From contig NZ_CP109485.1 in NCBI RefSeq assembly GCF_035918235.1, positions 8,773,001-8,837,000 of the forward strand: DNA of 64,000 nt. The letters run 5' to 3'. A model generated the notes under the pieces. The model ran no database searches and was not told the DNA's origin. It was given only the letters and a program-made list of their open reading frames with translations. Below are positions 43,729 through 52,955 of this stretch, piece by piece. The stretch is from Streptomyces sp. NBC_01445. Its GTDB lineage: Bacteria > Actinomycetota > Actinomycetes > Streptomycetales > Streptomycetaceae. Position 1 is the stretch's first letter. The number at the start of each line of letters is the position of its first letter. Both the position numbers and the translations under genes were made by a program.

Positions 43729-44517
43729 GTGAAGATCGCGCTCATGGACTCGGGAATCGGACTCATCGCGGCCGCTGCCGCGGTACGGCGCCTGCGGCCC
43801 GACGCCGGGCTCGTCCTCTCCTCCGACCCCGACGGGATGCCCTGGGGGCCGCGTAGCCCGCAGGGCATCACCGAGCGGGCCCTGGCCGTCGCCGAGGCCG
43901 CCGCGGAGCACCGCCCCGACGCGCTCATCGTCGCGTGCAACACCGCCTCGGTCCACGCCCTGCCGGCGCTGCGGGCCCGTCTCGAACCCGGGATCCCCGT
44001 CATCGGGACGGTCCCCGCGATCAAGCCGGCCGCCGCCGGCGCCGGACCCGTAGCCATCTGGGCCACCCCCGCCACCACCGGGAGCCCCTACCAGCGGGGA
44101 CTGATCCGGGACTTCGCGGACGGGGTGGAGGTCACCGAGGTGCCCTGCCCGGGGCTCGCCGACGCCGTGCAGCACGCGGACGAGAGCGCCATCGACAGGA
44201 CGATCGCTGCCGCCGCGGCGCTCACCCCGAACGATGTAAGGGCCGTCGTCCTGGGCTGCACCCATTACGAACTCGTGGCGGAACGCATCCGCGCCGCCGT
44301 CCAGCAGCCCGGCATGCCGCCGCTCGTCCTGCACGGCAGCGCAGGGGCCGTCGCCGCGCAGGCGCTGCGCAGGATCGGCGCCGGGCCAGACGCCGAGACC
44401 GGTGCGCAGGGCGCCCTCACCGTCCTCCTCAGCGGCCGCACCTCCGCGCTGCCGCCCGCCGCACTCGCGTACGCGGAGGGCAGGCTGCTCCAGGCCGCCG
44501 TCAGCCACGCACAGTGA
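43729..44517 (+). CDS. Aspartate/glutamate racemase family protein (MurI-like)
   Basis: A 262-residue protein with the two catalytic cysteines of MurI-type racemases in VACNTASVHAL and VLGCTHYELVAERI. The N-terminal ALMDSGIGLIAAAAAV replaces the usual DSGxGG by DSGIGL, so a paralogue rather than the housekeeping MurI is likely. TATGGT at 43717-43722 stands 6 bases before GTG 43729, consistent with a leaderless transcript. It would interconvert L- and D-forms of an acidic amino acid or a related compound. Confidence 0.82.
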   Translation: MKIALMDSGIGLIAAAAAVRRLRPDAGLVLSSDPDGMPWGPRSPQGITERALAVAEAAAEHRPDALIVACNTASVHALPALRARLEPGIPVIGTVPAIKPAAAGAGPVAIWATPATTGSPYQRGLIRDFADGVEVTEVPCPGLADAVQHADESAIDRTIAAAAALTPNDVRAVVLGCTHYELVAERIRAAVQQPGMPPLVLHGSAGAVAAQALRRIGAGPDAETGAQGALTVLLSGRTSALPPAALAYAEGRLLQAAVSHAQ

Positions 44518-44622
44518 CGGCCGGGCCCGGATCTCGGGCATGGCCCAGGCGCACCAGGGCTTTACGCAATCACTCTCCGCAGCCCAGTGCCTTCACTGCG
44601 GAACATGAGTAGTCTCGTTTTC

Positions 44623-45174
44623 ATGAGGCACCACTCCGGTAGTGAGCGGCGCGCGACCGTCGCCCCCGAGGTCTGGACAGGCCGTGCACGCAATCGCGTG
44701 CAGTGGCTGGCAGCGCTGGGCGGCGCCGCGTGCCTGGCGCTCGGCATCGAGATCGCCGTGGCTTCCCAGTGGACTTCCGGGATCGTCGCGCTGGTGATGT
44801 CGGTGGTCGGCTGCATCGCCGCGGGTCTCCTGATCCTGTTCGGCACCCTTGCCTTCGTCCATGTGGCCGTGAAGGTCGACAAGGACTACCTGGAAGTGCG
44901 GTGCGGCCACATAGGAGTCCCGCGCCGCCGCATCCTGCTCGCCCATGTGGTGGGAGCCGAGTTCGAACCCAGCGTCACGCCACGGCAGTGGGGCGGCTGG
45001 GGCTACCGCTGGCGTCCCGAGCAGGGCACGGCCGTCATCGTCCGGCGTGGCGAGGGCGTCGTTCTGATCATGGTCGACGGCAGGAAGTTCACGGTGACCG
45101 TGGACAACGCCGAGTCCGCGGTGCGCGCCATTCACGCCAGGCTCAAGCCGACCTCGATGGGCCCCGCCGTCTGA
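44623..45174 (+). CDS. DUF3093 family membrane protein
   Basis: A 183-residue protein with two membrane segments (LAALGGAACLALGIEIAVASQW; IVALVMSVVGCIAAGLLILFGTLAFVHVAV) and a C-terminal PH-like domain (KVDKDYLEVRCGHIGVPRRRILLAHVVGAEFEPSVTPRQWGGWGYRW, GTAVIVRRGEGVVLIMVDGRKFTVTVDNAESAV). This fits DUF3093. ATG 44623 is chosen because TAGTCT (44610-44615) lies 7 bases upstream; ATG 44605 is an alternative. Function unknown. Confidence 0.82.
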   Translation: MRHHSGSERRATVAPEVWTGRARNRVQWLAALGGAACLALGIEIAVASQWTSGIVALVMSVVGCIAAGLLILFGTLAFVHVAVKVDKDYLEVRCGHIGVPRRRILLAHVVGAEFEPSVTPRQWGGWGYRWRPEQGTAVIVRRGEGVVLIMVDGRKFTVTVDNAESAVRAIHARLKPTSMGPAV

Positions 45175-45188
45175 CGGCACCCGCACCC

Positions 45189-46259
45189 TTACGCACGGCC
45201 GCTCCGGACACGCACCGGGGCGGCCGTGGTGCTGTCCGGGGGCTCGTCGCCCCAGGGTCTCGCCGTCGCCACCCCCGCGAGCAGGCCCGCGCCTGCGGTG
45301 ACGGTCGTGAAGCTCAGGGCGTTGCCGAGCGTCGCCAGACCGGCGAGAGCGGTCAGGGCCGCGCCCGCCGTCAGGACCACCTGCGTGGAGCGCGCCGACC
45401 GCCACAGGACGTACAGGAGCCAGCAGAACACCGCGGCAAGGAGGCAGACGCCTACGAGTCCCTGTTCGGCGGCCTGCTGGAGCGGGGCGGAGTGCGGCTT
45501 GCCGTCGGGCAGGAGCGTCTCGCCGACCGTGGGGCTGAGCTCTGCGAAGCGGCCTGGGCCGCTGCCGAGGCCGGGATCGGACTCGGCCAGGCGCAGCGCG
45601 TCCTGCCACAAAAGGATCCGGTGCTGCGTGAGCTGCCCCTCCAAAGAGGCGGTGAGTCCCGAGGGCAGTACGCCCTTCAGCAGAGCAAGCGAGAGTCCGG
45701 TCACCAGCCCCGTCATGACGCCGAGACCGGCGAGGCCGAGGCCCCTGTGGTGCCGCATCATGACGGAGGCGAGGGAGCACAGCAGCACGCCCGTGCACGC
45801 CGTGACACCGGCGATCGATCCGACGGCGGCGGCCGCCGCGACCGTGCCGCCGGCCAGGAGGAACAGGGCCGCACGCACGGGCAGGCGCCGCGCGGCCCAG
45901 GCCGCGCAGCAGGCCCCGCCGGTGGAGAGCGCGAGGAGTGCGGCCGTCGCGCCGGTGCGGCCGAGCGGAGAACCCGTGTCGGGCGCGGGCACCGCGTGCG
46001 GGGATGCGAGCGCGAGCCCGAGTCCCGCGAAGGCCGCCGCACAGGGCGCCGCCATGGGCAGCAGCGCGCCGGAGATCCGGCCGCACGCGTAGCCCGCCGC
46101 AACGGCCAGCACCGCGAGCAGCACGCCCTCGGGCCTGCCCGCGCGGGCGGTCGCGGTGATCAGCGACCAGACGGCGCACGCCCCGAGCGCGACGATGCCT
46201 GCCGCGTCGGCGACATTGCGCCGCTCGTACTCCGTCGACGGACCGGCCGCCGACGACAT
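45189..46259 (-). CDS. O-antigen ligase/Wzy-like membrane protein
   Basis: A 356-residue protein with about ten membrane segments. The large loop near residues 240-290 has GSGPGRFAELSPTVG and KPHSAPLQQAAEQGLVGVCLL, the pattern of Wzy_C-type O-antigen ligases, including the loop His. In Gram-positive bacteria these proteins join or ligate polysaccharides. ATG 46259 is the first good start. No other polysaccharide genes flank it, so its acceptor is unknown. Confidence 0.78.
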   Translation of the reverse strand: MSSAAGPSTEYERRNVADAAGIVALGACAVWSLITATARAGRPEGVLLAVLAVAAGYACGRISGALLPMAAPCAAAFAGLGLALASPHAVPAPDTGSPLGRTGATAALLALSTGGACCAAWAARRLPVRAALFLLAGGTVAAAAAVGSIAGVTACTGVLLCSLASVMMRHHRGLGLAGLGVMTGLVTGLSLALLKGVLPSGLTASLEGQLTQHRILLWQDALRLAESDPGLGSGPGRFAELSPTVGETLLPDGKPHSAPLQQAAEQGLVGVCLLAAVFCWLLYVLWRSARSTQVVLTAGAALTALAGLATLGNALSFTTVTAGAGLLAGVATARPWGDEPPDSTTAAPVRVRSGRA

Positions 46260-46483
46260 CCCCGTGGTCCCCACCACCCCGTCGCCCCCCGACTGTGACG
46301 GGCCCCGAGCGGCATGGCCGGATCCGGCCCGTCCTCGGGGACTCGGGCACACCGTAACGGCTGATGCACCGGTTTGTGCATGGGTTGCGCAGGAACGATG
46401 CTGCACGGGATGGCCCGCGCGGCGGCCACGACCCCCGCGGACCGCCGTGTCACCCGGCAGGGGACCCGCCGTACACTCCCCGA

Positions 46484-48082
46484 GTGACCGCCACCGCAAC
46501 CTCCGTAGACGAGCCGGAACAGCTCGATCCGCAGTCGGCGCCCGCCTCGCGCTGGGCCCGCCTGCCGCGACGGATCGCTCCGGCCGCCGCCGCGGTGCTC
46601 TCCGGAGTGCTGCTGTACGCCGGCTTCCCACCCCGTGAACTGTGGTGGCTCGCGCCTCTGGCCCTCGGGCTCTTCGGGGCGTCCGTGTACGGGCGGCGGC
46701 TGCGCGCGGGATTCGGCCTCGGCTTCCTCATGGGCCTCGGCTGCCTCGTGCCGCTCCTGTCGTGGACGGGCGTCGACGTCGGGCCGCTGCCGTGGCTGGC
46801 CCTCGCCCTCGCCGAATCGCTGGTCATGGCCCTGGCCGGTCTCGGCATCGCCTACGTCTCACGGCTGCCGCTGTGGCCGCTGTGGGCCGCGGGCGTGTGG
46901 ATCGCGGACGAGGCGCTGCGGGCACGTTTCCCGTTCGGCGGCTTCCCCTGGGGCAAGGTCGCGTTCGGTCAGCCCAGTGGCTTGTTCCTGCCGCTCGCCT
47001 CGCTGGGCGGCACCCCGCTCCTGGGATTCGCCGTCGTCCTGTGCGGCTTCGGCCTCACCGCTCTCGCGCTGCGCCTCAAGGACGTACGCGGTGTACGCGA
47101 CCGGGGTGTGGCCGTCGCCGCCGCGTTCACCGTCGCGCCTGTCATCGCCGGAGCGGTCGCGGCGCCCCTCGTCTCCACCGCGGCCGAGGAGGGCACCGCG
47201 CGCGTCGCCGTCATCCAGGGCAACGTGCCGCGCATGGGCCTCGACTTCAACTCCCAGCGCCGGGCCGTCCTCGACTACCACGTACGGGAGACGATGAAGC
47301 TCGCCACGAAGATCAAGGCGGGCCAGGTCAAGAAGCCCGACCTCGTGCTGTGGCCGGAGAACTCCTCCGACATCGACCCCTACGTGAACCCCGACGCGTA
47401 CGCCGAGATCGACAAGGCGGCCAGGGCGGTCGGCGCGCCCATCTCCGTCGGCGCCGTCGTCACCGCCAAGGACGGCACGCCCCGCAACCGGCAGATCCTC
47501 TGGGACCCGAAGACGGGCCCCGGCGCCGTCTACGACAAGCGGCAGCTCCAGCCCTTCGGCGAGTACATGCCGTACCGGAGCTTCTTCCGCATCTTCAGCA
47601 AGGACGTCGACCGCGCGGGCAACTTCGTGGCCGGCGAGAAGCCGGTCGTCTTCGACATGGCGGGCACCAAGATCGGGCCTGTGACCTGCTACGAGGCCGC
47701 GTTCGACTCCGTAGTCCGCGACCAGGTGAAGGCGGGTGCGCAGATCCTCTCCGTGCCCAGCAACAACGCCACCTTCGACCGCAGCCAGATGACCTACCAG
47801 CAGCTCGCCATGGACCGGGTACGCGCCGTGGAGCACGGCCGCGCCGTGATGGTGCCGGTGACCAGCGGCGTCAGCGCGGTCATCAGGCCCGACGGATCCG
47901 TCGCCCAGCACACCGGCATGTTCGTCGCCGACACCCTGGTCGCCGACGTGCCCAAGAGGACCTCACTGACCCTCGCCACGCGCCTGGGCGGATGGCCGGA
48001 GCTGCTCCTCGTGGCTGTCGGCGTGGGCGGTCTCGGCTGGGCCGTGGTGCGCTCCCGCCGAGGCGGGCGCGCCGCCGGATAG
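46484..48082 (+). CDS. lnt: Apolipoprotein N-acyltransferase
   Basis: A 532-residue integral membrane enzyme that N-acylates the diacylglyceryl cysteine of lipoproteins. Seven to eight membrane segments precede a nitrilase-like domain with the triad Glu292 (LWPENSSD), Lys352 (DKRQLQPFGEYMPYR) and Cys402 (VTCYEAAF). A C-terminal membrane segment follows. TACACT at 46472-46477 lies 6 bases before GTG 46484 with an 18-bp spacer to TGTCAC, so a leaderless message is likely. Streptomyces usually has two Lnt paralogues; which one this is cannot be told here. Confidence 0.92.
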   Translation: MTATATSVDEPEQLDPQSAPASRWARLPRRIAPAAAAVLSGVLLYAGFPPRELWWLAPLALGLFGASVYGRRLRAGFGLGFLMGLGCLVPLLSWTGVDVGPLPWLALALAESLVMALAGLGIAYVSRLPLWPLWAAGVWIADEALRARFPFGGFPWGKVAFGQPSGLFLPLASLGGTPLLGFAVVLCGFGLTALALRLKDVRGVRDRGVAVAAAFTVAPVIAGAVAAPLVSTAAEEGTARVAVIQGNVPRMGLDFNSQRRAVLDYHVRETMKLATKIKAGQVKKPDLVLWPENSSDIDPYVNPDAYAEIDKAARAVGAPISVGAVVTAKDGTPRNRQILWDPKTGPGAVYDKRQLQPFGEYMPYRSFFRIFSKDVDRAGNFVAGEKPVVFDMAGTKIGPVTCYEAAFDSVVRDQVKAGAQILSVPSNNATFDRSQMTYQQLAMDRVRAVEHGRAVMVPVTSGVSAVIRPDGSVAQHTGMFVADTLVADVPKRTSLTLATRLGGWPELLLVAVGVGGLGWAVVRSRRGGRAAG

Positions 48083-48092
48083 GGTCGCGGGC

Positions 48093-48572
48093 ATGCCTAC
48101 TCCAGAGTTCATCCGCAAGATCCGGGAAACCGTCGGGCACCAGCTCCTCCTGCTGCCCGGCGTCAGCGCCGTCGTCTTCGACGACGACGGCCGGGTCCTG
48201 CTCGGGCGGCGCGCCGACACCGGCAAGTGGGCGGTCCTCGCCGGAATCCCGGAGCCGGGGGAGCAGCCCGCAGAGGCCGCCATACGCGAGGTGTACGAGG
48301 AGACGGGCGTCGAGTGCGTGCCCGAGCGGGTCGTCCTGGTGAAGACGCTCAAGCCGGTGACGTACCCGAACGGCGACCAGTGCCAGTTCACCGACATCTC
48401 CTTCCGATGCCGGGCGACCGGCGGCGAGGCCCGGGTCAACGACGACGAGTCCCTCGAGGTGGGCTGGTTCGAGCTGGACTCGCTGCCGCCGCTGGGCGAC
48501 TTCTGCCTGCTCCGGATCAAGCAGGCGGCCTCCGACGGGCCGACATGGTTCGAGACCACGTCCGAGCGCTGA
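48093..48572 (+). CDS. Nudix hydrolase
   Basis: A 159-residue protein with a complete Nudix box, GEPEQ-type loop GIPEPGEQPAEAAIREVYEETGVE (about residues 50-73), which binds Mg and cleaves nucleoside diphosphate derivatives. The flanking GHQLLLLPGVSAVVFDDDGRVLLGRRADTGKWAVLAG and QCQFTDISFRCRATGG are typical. TAGGGT (48080-48085) is 7 bases upstream of ATG 48093. It starts 10 bases after lnt but has its own promoter signature. Confidence 0.9.
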   Translation: MPTPEFIRKIRETVGHQLLLLPGVSAVVFDDDGRVLLGRRADTGKWAVLAGIPEPGEQPAEAAIREVYEETGVECVPERVVLVKTLKPVTYPNGDQCQFTDISFRCRATGGEARVNDDESLEVGWFELDSLPPLGDFCLLRIKQAASDGPTWFETTSER

Positions 48573-48627
48573 AGTATGGGTGCTGACCACATCGGGCGGG
48601 GCGCGAGCGCTGCCTAGGGTGCGGAGC

Positions 48628-49419
48628 ATGACCGCGCCCAACGCACCCCTCACCGCGCCGCTCGATCTCGGCGGCCGCATCGCACTCGTCACCGGCGCCG
48701 CAGGCGGCATCGGCCGCGCCTGCGCGCTGCGGCTCGCCGCGGCCGGGGCCAAGGTGAGAGCGGTCGACCGGGACCGGGAGGGCCTTGACGCGCTGGCCGA
48801 GCAGGCCGGCGCCACCCCCGGTGGCATCGAGCCGCACGTCCTCGACCTCACCGACCTGGACGCGGCCGAGGAGTGCGCCGCGGGCGCCGACATCCTGGTC
48901 AACAACGCGGGCATCCAACTGGTGCGCCCCATCGAGGAGTTTCCGCCCGACGTCTTCCACACCGTCCTGACGGTGATGCTGGAGGCACCCTTCCGCCTGG
49001 TCCGCGGCGCCCTGCCGCACATGTACGAGCAGGGCTGGGGGCGCATCGTGAACCTCTCCTCGGTCCACGGCCTGCGCGCGTCCGCGTTCAAGTCCGCCTA
49101 CGTCGCCGCCAAGCACGGCCTCGAAGGGCTCTCCAAGACCACCGCGCTCGAAGGCGCTGCGCACGGCGTCACCTCGAACTGCGTGAACCCCGCCTACGTC
49201 CGCACGCCGCTGGTCGAGAAGCAGATCGCCGACCAGGCCGCCGCCCACGGCATCCCCGAGGAACGGGTCCTGGCCGAGGTCATGCTCCAGGACAGCGCGC
49301 TCAAGCGGCTCATCGAACCCGACGAGGTCGCCGAGGCGGTCGCGTACCTGTGCAGCCCGCATGCCTCCTTCATCACCGGGACGTCGCTCGTTCTGGACGG
49401 CGGCTGGACTGCACACTGA
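48628..49419 (+). CDS. bdhA: 3-hydroxybutyrate dehydrogenase (SDR family)
   Basis: A 263-residue classical SDR. The NAD-binding VTGAAGGIGRACALRLA, LVNNAGIQLVRPIEEF, the catalytic Ser in IVNLSSVHGLRAS and YxxxK in AYVAAKHGLEG are present; the C-terminal DSALKRLIEPDEVAEAVAYLCSPHASFITGTSLVLDGGW fits 3-hydroxybutyrate dehydrogenases. It oxidises D-3-hydroxybutyrate to acetoacetate. TAGGGT (48615-48620) stands 7 bases before ATG 48628. The regulator and carboxylate-type MFS transporter that follow may belong to the same function. Confidence 0.88.
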   Translation: MTAPNAPLTAPLDLGGRIALVTGAAGGIGRACALRLAAAGAKVRAVDRDREGLDALAEQAGATPGGIEPHVLDLTDLDAAEECAAGADILVNNAGIQLVRPIEEFPPDVFHTVLTVMLEAPFRLVRGALPHMYEQGWGRIVNLSSVHGLRASAFKSAYVAAKHGLEGLSKTTALEGAAHGVTSNCVNPAYVRTPLVEKQIADQAAAHGIPEERVLAEVMLQDSALKRLIEPDEVAEAVAYLCSPHASFITGTSLVLDGGWTAH

Positions 49420-49509
49420 TCACCCTCGCGGGTGGTGGCGATTGTCTGATCCATTGAGTTGTCCACAGGGCTGGCGGGGCCGGCCGTACGGCGGGTAATC
49501 CTGGTGAGC

Positions 49510-51453
49510 ATGTCGCACGATCGAGCACAGTCCCCGTCAGGACCCGCCGGCCCTGAGCGCCCCGCATCGAGTGCCGAGGCGCCGTTCCTCGAGCTCCTCG
49601 CCCGGGGCGCGTCCGCCGACGCCTACGAACAGCCCGTGCTGGTCGCTCGCGCCGAGGGCGAGGAGCAGGGGCGGATCGACGCCCTCGAGCAGGCCAAGGG
49701 GCTCGCCCTGCGGGTCCGCGCCGACCTCGAGGGCAGGCGCCGCCGCGAGGCCGAGCTGTCCGCGCTCTTCGAGACCGCCCACGACCTCGCCGGCCTGCGC
49801 GATCTGGGCGCCGTCCTCCAGGCCATCGTGCAGCGCGCCCGCTCCCTCCTCAGCACGGACGTCGCCTATCTGACGCTGAACGACCCGGCCAGGGGCGACA
49901 CCTACATGCGGGTCACCGAGGGCTCCGTCGCCGCGCGCTTCCAGCAGCTCAGGCTCGGCATGGGCGAGGGGCTCGGCGGACTCGTCGCCCAGACCGCCCG
50001 GCCGTACGTCACCGAGGACTACGCGCAGGACATCCGCTTCAAGCACACGCGCACCATCGACACCGGAGTCCACGACGAGGGCCTCGTCGCGATCCTTGGC
50101 GTGCCGTTGATGCTCGGCCCCCATGTCATCGGCGTGCTGTTCGCCGCCGACCGGCGCGCGCGGGTCTTCGAGCGGGAGCAGATCGCGCTGCTCGGCTCCT
50201 TCGCGGCGCTCGCCGCGGCCGCCATCGACACCGCGAACCTTCTCTCGGAGACCCGGGAGGCGCTCGGCGAACTGGAGCGCGCCAACGAGATCATCCGGGA
50301 CCGCGGCGATGTCATCGAGCGCGCGTCAGACGTCCACGACCGCCTCGCCGAACTCGTCCTGAGGGGCGGCGGGGTCCACGACGTGGCGGCGGCCGTCTCC
50401 CAAGTCCTCGACGGGACCGTGGAGTTCGCTGACGTGGTCACCGCCCCCGACAAACCCCTCGACGCCTCCCGCGCCGACGGGCACGCCGTGCGGGACGGGG
50501 ACGACTGGGTCGCCGCCGTCGCGGCGGGCGGTGAACTCCTCGGCGCGCTCGTCCTGCGAGGCCACCCGGGGCTCGACCCCGTCGACCAGCGCACTCTGGA
50601 ACGGGCCGCCATGGTCACCTCGCTCCTGCTCCTCGCCCGGCGCTCCGCCTCCGAGGCAGAACAGCGTGTACGGGGCGAGCTGTTGGACGATCTGCTCGAC
50701 GCGCGGGACCGGGATCCGCGGCTGCTGCGGGAGCGCGCCGCGCGGCTGCGCGCCGACCTGGACGCCGCCCATGTGGTCCTGGCCGCGCGCCTGGAGACCC
50801 CGGGCGCCGACGCCGAACAGGAGGCCGCCGCCCGGCGCCGCCTGTGGTCCGCCGCGTCCCATGTCGCCGCCACCCGGCACGGGCTCGCCGCCGCGCGTGA
50901 CGGGGGTACGGTCCTGCTGCTTCCCCTGAGAACCGGGGACCGGGCCTCCGACCTCGCCCGCCGCACCGCCAAGCACCTCTCCGCCGCGGTCCACGAGCAG
51001 GTCACCGTCGGCGCGTCGGCGCCCGTGGAGGACTTGACCACCCGCACCGACACCGTCGCCGCCGCGTACGCGGAGGGGCAGCGCTGCCTGGACGCCCTGC
51101 GCCTGCTCGGCAGAGCCGGGGAGGGCGCCGCCGCGGAGGACTTCGGCTTCCTCGGCCTGCTCCTCGCGGACAGCCGGGACATCTCCGGATTCGTCGAACG
51201 CACCATGGGCGAGGTCGTGACGTACGACCAGCGCAGGGGGACCGACCTCGTGCGCACGCTCGACGCCTACTTCGCCTCGGGCATGAGTCCCGCCCGCACC
51301 AAGGACGCGCTGCACGTGCACGTGAACACGGTTGCGCAGCGCCTGGAACGAATAGGGCGCCTGCTCGGCCCGGACTGGCAGTCGCCCGCGCGCGCCCTGG
51401 AGATCCAACTCGCGTTGCGGCTGCACCGGTTGGCCGGGGCGATGTCGGGCTGA
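49510..51453 (+). CDS. GAF domain/PucR-type helix-turn-helix regulator
   Basis: A 647-residue regulator. A coiled segment (RIDALEQAKGLALRVRADLEGRRRREAELSALFETA) leads to a GAF domain (residues 80-240: DVAYLTLNDPARGDTYMRVTEGSVAARFQQLRLGMGEGLGGLVAQTARPYVTEDYAQD). A central CdaR-like region and a C-terminal PucR-type helix-turn-helix (RTLDAYFASGMSPARTKDALHVHVNTVAQRLERIGRLLG) complete it. ATG 49510 or GTG 49504 may be used. It lies between bdhA and an MHS transporter and probably controls them in response to a carboxylate. Confidence 0.88.
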   Translation: MSHDRAQSPSGPAGPERPASSAEAPFLELLARGASADAYEQPVLVARAEGEEQGRIDALEQAKGLALRVRADLEGRRRREAELSALFETAHDLAGLRDLGAVLQAIVQRARSLLSTDVAYLTLNDPARGDTYMRVTEGSVAARFQQLRLGMGEGLGGLVAQTARPYVTEDYAQDIRFKHTRTIDTGVHDEGLVAILGVPLMLGPHVIGVLFAADRRARVFEREQIALLGSFAALAAAAIDTANLLSETREALGELERANEIIRDRGDVIERASDVHDRLAELVLRGGGVHDVAAAVSQVLDGTVEFADVVTAPDKPLDASRADGHAVRDGDDWVAAVAAGGELLGALVLRGHPGLDPVDQRTLERAAMVTSLLLLARRSASEAEQRVRGELLDDLLDARDRDPRLLRERAARLRADLDAAHVVLAARLETPGADAEQEAAARRRLWSAASHVAATRHGLAAARDGGTVLLLPLRTGDRASDLARRTAKHLSAAVHEQVTVGASAPVEDLTTRTDTVAAAYAEGQRCLDALRLLGRAGEGAAAEDFGFLGLLLADSRDISGFVERTMGEVVTYDQRRGTDLVRTLDAYFASGMSPARTKDALHVHVNTVAQRLERIGRLLGPDWQSPARALEIQLALRLHRLAGAMSG

Positions 51454-51513
51454 CGGCCGGGGCGTGGTGAGCCGAGTGCTGTGTGTCGTGCGCCGTGCCT
51501 CGCGTGACGGCGA

Positions 51514-51545
51514 GGCCCCCGTACGCGGGGGTGCGTACGGGGGCC
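51514..51545. terminator. Bidirectional hairpin terminator
   Basis: Bases 51514-51526 pair exactly (13 bp) with 51533-51545 around a 6-base loop. It sits in the 110-base gap between two convergent genes, so it can end transcription from both sides. Confidence 0.85.
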
Positions 51546-51563
51546 GGGGGAGCGGTGGCCGGG

Positions 51564-52955
51564 TCAGGCGGGGCGGGCGTCCGCCGTGCGGGCCGCGGCC
51601 GCCTGCTCGCCGGCGGTGCCGTCCTCCTCGACGTGAGCCAGGTCGCGGTGCCTGGTCTCCTTCGCGACGCCTACGGCGATGAGCGTCAGGACGGCGGCGG
51701 CGATCACGTACAGGGCGATCGGGGTGGAGCTGCCGTAGTCCGCGAGGAGCGCCGTGGCGATGAGCGGCGCGGGTGCTCCGGCGGCGACCGAGGCGAACTG
51801 CGCGCCGATGGAAGCACCCGAGTAGCGCATCCGCGTCGCGAACATCTCGGAGAAGAAGGCCGCCTGCGGTGCGTACATCGCCCCGTGCAGTACGAGGCCC
51901 ACGGTCACGGCGAGGATCAGGTTCCCGAAGCCGCCGGTGTCGATGAGCGAGAAGAACGGGAACATCCACAGGCCCACGCCCGCGGCCCCGAGCAGGTACA
52001 CGGGCCTGCGCCCGACCCGGTCGGAGAGCGCGCCCCAGGCAGGGATGACGGCGAAGTGCACGGCGGACGCGATGAGTACGGCGTTCAGCGCGGTCTGCTT
52101 GGAGACGCCGGCCGACGTGGTGGCGTACACGAGGATGAAGGCGGTGATGACGTAGTAGCTGATGTTCTCGGCCATGCGCGCGCCGATGGCGACGAGGACG
52201 TCGCGCCAGTGGTGGCGCAGCACGGCGACGAGCGGCGTCTTCTCGCTCGCGCCGCCCTGCGCGGCCTTGCGCGCCTCGGCCCGGGCCAGCGCCTCCTTGA
52301 AGACGGGTGACTCATCGACAGAGAGACGTATCCACAGGCCGACCATGACGAGGACACCGGACAGCAGGAACGGGATGCGCCAGCCCCAGGAGGTGAAGGC
52401 GGAATCGGAGATGAGTGCGGTCAGCAGGGAGAGCACGCCGGTGGCGAGGAGTTGTCCCGCGGGCGCTCCGGTCTGCGGCCAGGAGGCCCAGAAGCCGCGC
52501 CGCTTGGCGTCCCCGTGCTCGGAGACGAGGAGCACGGCGCCGCCCCACTCGCCGCCCAGCGCGAAGCCCTGGACCAGTCGCAGCACGGTGAGCAGTACCG
52601 GAGCGGCCACGCCGACCGTGTCGTACGTCGGCAGGAGGCCGATCGCGAACGTCGCCCCGCCCATCATGAGCAGGCTCAGGACCAGAAGTTTCTTGCGGCC
52701 CAGCTTGTCGCCGAAGTGCCCGAAGACGAGCGCGCCGATCGGCCGCGCGGCGAACCCGACGGCGTAGGTCACGAACGAGAGGAGCGTGCCGACGAGCGGA
52801 TCGGTGTTGGGGAAGAAGAGCTTGTTGAAGACCAGTGCGGCGGCGGAGCCGTAGAGGAAGAAGTCGTACCACTCGATCGTGGTGCCGATGAGGCTCGCGG
52901 CGACGATCCGCCGGAGGCTCGCGGGCGGTGGGGGAGCGGTTGCTGCGGAGGCCAT
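51564..52955 (-). CDS. MFS transporter, metabolite:H+ symporter (MHS) family
   Basis: A 463-residue 12-TM permease. The N-terminal LRRIVAASLIGTTIEWYDFFLYGSAAALVFNKLFFP is diagnostic of the MHS family (ProP, citrate, ketoglutarate and shikimate carriers). GHFGDKLGRKKLLVLSLLMMGG is motif A, and GFALGGEWGGAVLLVSEHG is strongly conserved. It imports a carboxylate or compatible solute with protons. ATG 52955 is the start. With 3-hydroxybutyrate dehydrogenase upstream, 3-hydroxybutyrate or a similar acid is a reasonable substrate guess. Confidence 0.92.
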   Translation of the reverse strand: MASAATAPPPPASLRRIVAASLIGTTIEWYDFFLYGSAAALVFNKLFFPNTDPLVGTLLSFVTYAVGFAARPIGALVFGHFGDKLGRKKLLVLSLLMMGGATFAIGLLPTYDTVGVAAPVLLTVLRLVQGFALGGEWGGAVLLVSEHGDAKRRGFWASWPQTGAPAGQLLATGVLSLLTALISDSAFTSWGWRIPFLLSGVLVMVGLWIRLSVDESPVFKEALARAEARKAAQGGASEKTPLVAVLRHHWRDVLVAIGARMAENISYYVITAFILVYATTSAGVSKQTALNAVLIASAVHFAVIPAWGALSDRVGRRPVYLLGAAGVGLWMFPFFSLIDTGGFGNLILAVTVGLVLHGAMYAPQAAFFSEMFATRMRYSGASIGAQFASVAAGAPAPLIATALLADYGSSTPIALYVIAAAVLTLIAVGVAKETRHRDLAHVEEDGTAGEQAAAARTADARPA

